8,664 bases of DNA from contig JALNXC010000037.1 in NCBI GenBank assembly GCA_023230535.1, positions 1 through 8,664 of the forward strand, given 5' to 3'. This DNA comes from Alkaliphilus sp. Its GTDB lineage: Bacteria; Bacillota; Clostridia; Peptostreptococcales; Natronincolaceae. The position numbers and the translations under genes were made by a program. The notes under the pieces were generated by a model that saw nothing but the letters and a program-made list of their open reading frames with translations, made no database searches and was not told the origin of the DNA. Positions 6,409 through 8,664 of the stretch are shown one piece after another (positions within the stretch are counted from its first letter, which is position 1; the number at the start of each line of letters is the position of its first letter).

Positions 6409-8664
6409 ATGGCAAATAATTTAGAAAAAAATTATAATCCACAGGATTTTGAAAATCGGATATATAACCATTGGATTGAAAGAAAACATTTTAGGGCGGA
6501 GGTAAATCCGAAAAAGGAACCCTACTGCATAGTATTGCCGCCACCAAATATTACAGGCGAACTTCATATGGGTCATGCGTTAGATCATACACTTCAAGAT
6601 ATTTTAATCAGATGGAAAAGGATGCAGGGTTTTGAGACATTATGGCAGCCCGGCACGGATCATGCAAGTATTGCTACGGAAGTAAAGGTAGTAGAGAGCA
6701 TCAGAGAGGAAGGCCTGACCAAATTAGATGTGGGCAGAGAAAACTTTTTAGAAAGGGCTTGGAAGTGGAAAGAAGAGTACGGCGGGCGGATAGTGGAACA
6801 GATGAAAAAATTGGGGGATTCCTGTGATTGGTCCAGAGAACGTTTTACGATGGATGAAGGTTTAAGTAATGCTGTGACGGAAGTATTTATTAAATTGTAT
6901 GGAAAAGGATTAATATACAGGGGTAATCGTATTATAAATTGGTGCCCCAAGTGTAAGACATCCCTTTCAGATGCGGAGGTGGAACATGAAGAGAGAGCAG
7001 GGCATTTTTGGCATATAAATTATCCTATTAAAGGCAGTGATAATGTATTGGAAATTGCGACAACCAGGCCGGAAACCATGCTTGGGGACACGGGTGTTGC
7101 CGTACACCCGGATGATGAGAGATACAAGCACTTGGTCGGTAAAATAGCGATATTACCTCTGGTTGATAGAGAACTGCCCATTGTTGCCGATGCTTATGTA
7201 GATCCGGAATTTGGAACGGGAGCCGTAAAGATAACTCCTGCACATGATCCGAATGATTTTGAGGTGGGAGAAAGGCATAATTTGCCTCGGATCAATGTCA
7301 TGAATGAGGATGCTACTATAAATGAAAACGGCGGCAAATATACGGGTATGACAAGATATGAGGCGCGAAAAACTATTGTGAACGATCTCGAAAAGGGAGG
7401 ATTTATTCATAAAGTTAAGGATCTTAGCCATAATGTAGGCCATTGTTATAGATGCGATACGGCGGTAGAACCCCTGACATCGGATCAATGGTTTGTGAAA
7501 ATGGAACCTCTTGCCATACCCGCCATCAAAGCCGTAAATGATAACAGAGTTAAATTTGTTCCGGAGAGATTTTCTAAAACTTATATACATTGGCTGGAAA
7601 ATATCAGGGATTGGTGTATTTCCAGGCAATTGTGGTGGGGTCATCGAATTCCGGCATATTATTGTGATAATTGCGGACATATAATTGTTCAGAGAGAGGA
7701 ACCGGCCGTCTGTGAAAAATGTAATGGAAATAAGTTCAAACAGGACGAAGATGTACTGGACACCTGGTTCAGTTCGGCTTTATGGCCCTTTTCCACATTG
7801 GGCTGGCCGGAAAAAACTGAGGAGCTCAAATATTTCTATCCGACAGATGTATTGGTGACGGGTTATGACATTATATTTTTTTGGGTAGTTCGCATGGTGT
7901 TTTCAGCCTTAGAATTTATGGAGGATATACCATTTGAATATGTGCTCATTCATGGGCTTGTGAGGGATGCGCAGGGCAGAAAAATGAGCAAATCCTTAGG
8001 AAACGGTATCGATCCCTTGGAAGTTATAGAAGAATACGGTGCGGATGCACTGAGATTTACTCTGGCGACGGGAAATTCCCCGGGAAATGATATGCGTTTT
8101 CATATGGAGAAATTGGAGGCCAGTAGAAATTTTGCGAATAAATTGTGGAATGCCACAAGATTTGTATTGATGAATTTAGATATTGACCATATCGACAAAA
8201 ATGACATTTTAAGTAAATTTACTTTAGCCGATAAGTGGATAATTTCCAGGCTCAACAATGTAATAAAAGAGATAACCGAAAATATGGGCAAGTTCGAACT
8301 GGGGCTTGCCGTACAAAAATTATATGATTTTATCTGGAATGAATATTGTGACTGGTATATTGAATTGGTAAAACCAAAGCTTTACGGTGAAGACATTCAT
8401 GAAAAAAGGGTAGCCCAATATACTTTGACTTATGTGTTGGAAAATATATTAAAATTACTGCACCCCTTTATGCCCTTTATAACTGAAGAGATATGGCAGA
8501 ATTTACCTACGACACAGGGGAGTGTGATTGTGGCACAATGGCCTGAATATAAGGAAAATGAAGCATATACGGCAGAAGAAAAATACATGGAGTTGATTAT
8601 GGATGCCATTAAAAATATACGTAATATCAGGGCTGAAATGAATGTTGTCCCTTCTAAAAAGGCA
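6409..8664 (+). CDS. valS: Valyl-tRNA synthetase, C-terminus beyond the window
   Basis: 752 codons are open to the window end without a stop; the family is about 880 residues, so the last part of the anticodon-binding region and the C-terminal coiled coil are missing. It is a class Ia cytoplasmic synthetase that charges tRNA-Val and hydrolyses mischarged Thr-tRNA. The HIGH motif is HMGH (53-56), following PPPNITG. The editing (CP1) domain shows TTRPETMLGDTGVAVHP (218-234) and GTGAVKITPAHDPNDF (269-284). Zinc-type pairs are C179/C182, C346/C349 and C419/C422 with C435/C438. DTWFSSALWP (451-460) and KMSKS (525-529) complete the active site. HPFMPFITEEIW lies in the anticodon-binding helical domain. 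The start ATG at 6409 has AGGAGG (6395-6400) 8 bases upstream, directly after the T-box terminator. It is called ValS rather than IleS or LeuS on the PPPNITG and TTRPETMLGDT motifs, and the valine T-box agrees. Confidence 0.97.
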   Translation, partial: MANNLEKNYNPQDFENRIYNHWIERKHFRAEVNPKKEPYCIVLPPPNITGELHMGHALDHTLQDILIRWKRMQGFETLWQPGTDHASIATEVKVVESIREEGLTKLDVGRENFLERAWKWKEEYGGRIVEQMKKLGDSCDWSRERFTMDEGLSNAVTEVFIKLYGKGLIYRGNRIINWCPKCKTSLSDAEVEHEERAGHFWHINYPIKGSDNVLEIATTRPETMLGDTGVAVHPDDERYKHLVGKIAILPLVDRELPIVADAYVDPEFGTGAVKITPAHDPNDFEVGERHNLPRINVMNEDATINENGGKYTGMTRYEARKTIVNDLEKGGFIHKVKDLSHNVGHCYRCDTAVEPLTSDQWFVKMEPLAIPAIKAVNDNRVKFVPERFSKTYIHWLENIRDWCISRQLWWGHRIPAYYCDNCGHIIVQREEPAVCEKCNGNKFKQDEDVLDTWFSSALWPFSTLGWPEKTEELKYFYPTDVLVTGYDIIFFWVVRMVFSALEFMEDIPFEYVLIHGLVRDAQGRKMSKSLGNGIDPLEVIEEYGADALRFTLATGNSPGNDMRFHMEKLEASRNFANKLWNATRFVLMNLDIDHIDKNDILSKFTLADKWIISRLNNVIKEITENMGKFELGLAVQKLYDFIWNEYCDWYIELVKPKLYGEDIHEKRVAQYTLTYVLENILKLLHPFMPFITEEIWQNLPTTQGSVIVAQWPEYKENEAYTAEEKYMELIMDAIKNIRNIRAEMNVVPSKKA

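Noticed and set aside
7153..7680. A long minus-strand open frame (175 codons) inside valS
   Set aside because: It is the mirror of the valS editing and catalytic region, where the sense frame has all expected motifs. No ribosome site or known protein features support it.

Overview
The window reads as chromosomal DNA of a low-GC, Gram-positive, probably clostridial bacterium. The signs are very AT-rich intergenic DNA, strong AGGAGG-type ribosome sites, two TTG starts, sigma-A-type promoters and a complete T-box leader in front of a valyl-tRNA synthetase gene. No mobile element, CRISPR array, rRNA or tRNA is visible. Most of the window is core or near-core metabolism, and I do not see a convincing new multi-gene system. 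The oddest parts are a glutamate-synthase-like enzyme with a relocated cysteine cluster, a GC-rich structured island between two genes, and a small orphan gene.

Layout. At the left edge (1-223, minus strand) is the 5' end of a hydantoinase/oxoprolinase-family gene. It is divergent from a 506-residue stand-alone FMN-binding glutamate-synthase-like gene (537-2057, plus). The 313-bp region between them carries two back-to-back promoters with a perfect 18-bp palindrome almost exactly midway between their -35 boxes. After the synthase-like gene comes a 220-bp gap that switches from about 48% GC to about 21% GC. It is followed by a complete P-type cation (probably Ca2+) ATPase gene (2278-4890) and a 106-residue protein of unknown function (4939-5259). 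A phosphatidylglycerophosphate synthase-type gene (pgsA, 5456-5998) follows.

Right part. A perfect consensus promoter (6093-6121) drives a T-box leader (about 6128-6390). Its specifier codon (GTA, Val), 7-base antiterminator bulge and competing terminator can all be read directly. It controls valS (6409 to the window end), of which 752 codons are present and the C-terminus is cut off.

How the genes relate. The hydantoinase/oxoprolinase and glutamate-synthase-like genes may share control through the common intergenic region, and both families touch glutamate-type chemistry, but a joint pathway is inference. The ATPase and the 106-residue gene are close enough (48 bp, no terminator seen) to be one transcript. 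pgsA (membrane phospholipid synthesis) and valS (translation) are housekeeping genes, and valS is its own transcription unit responding to uncharged tRNA-Val.
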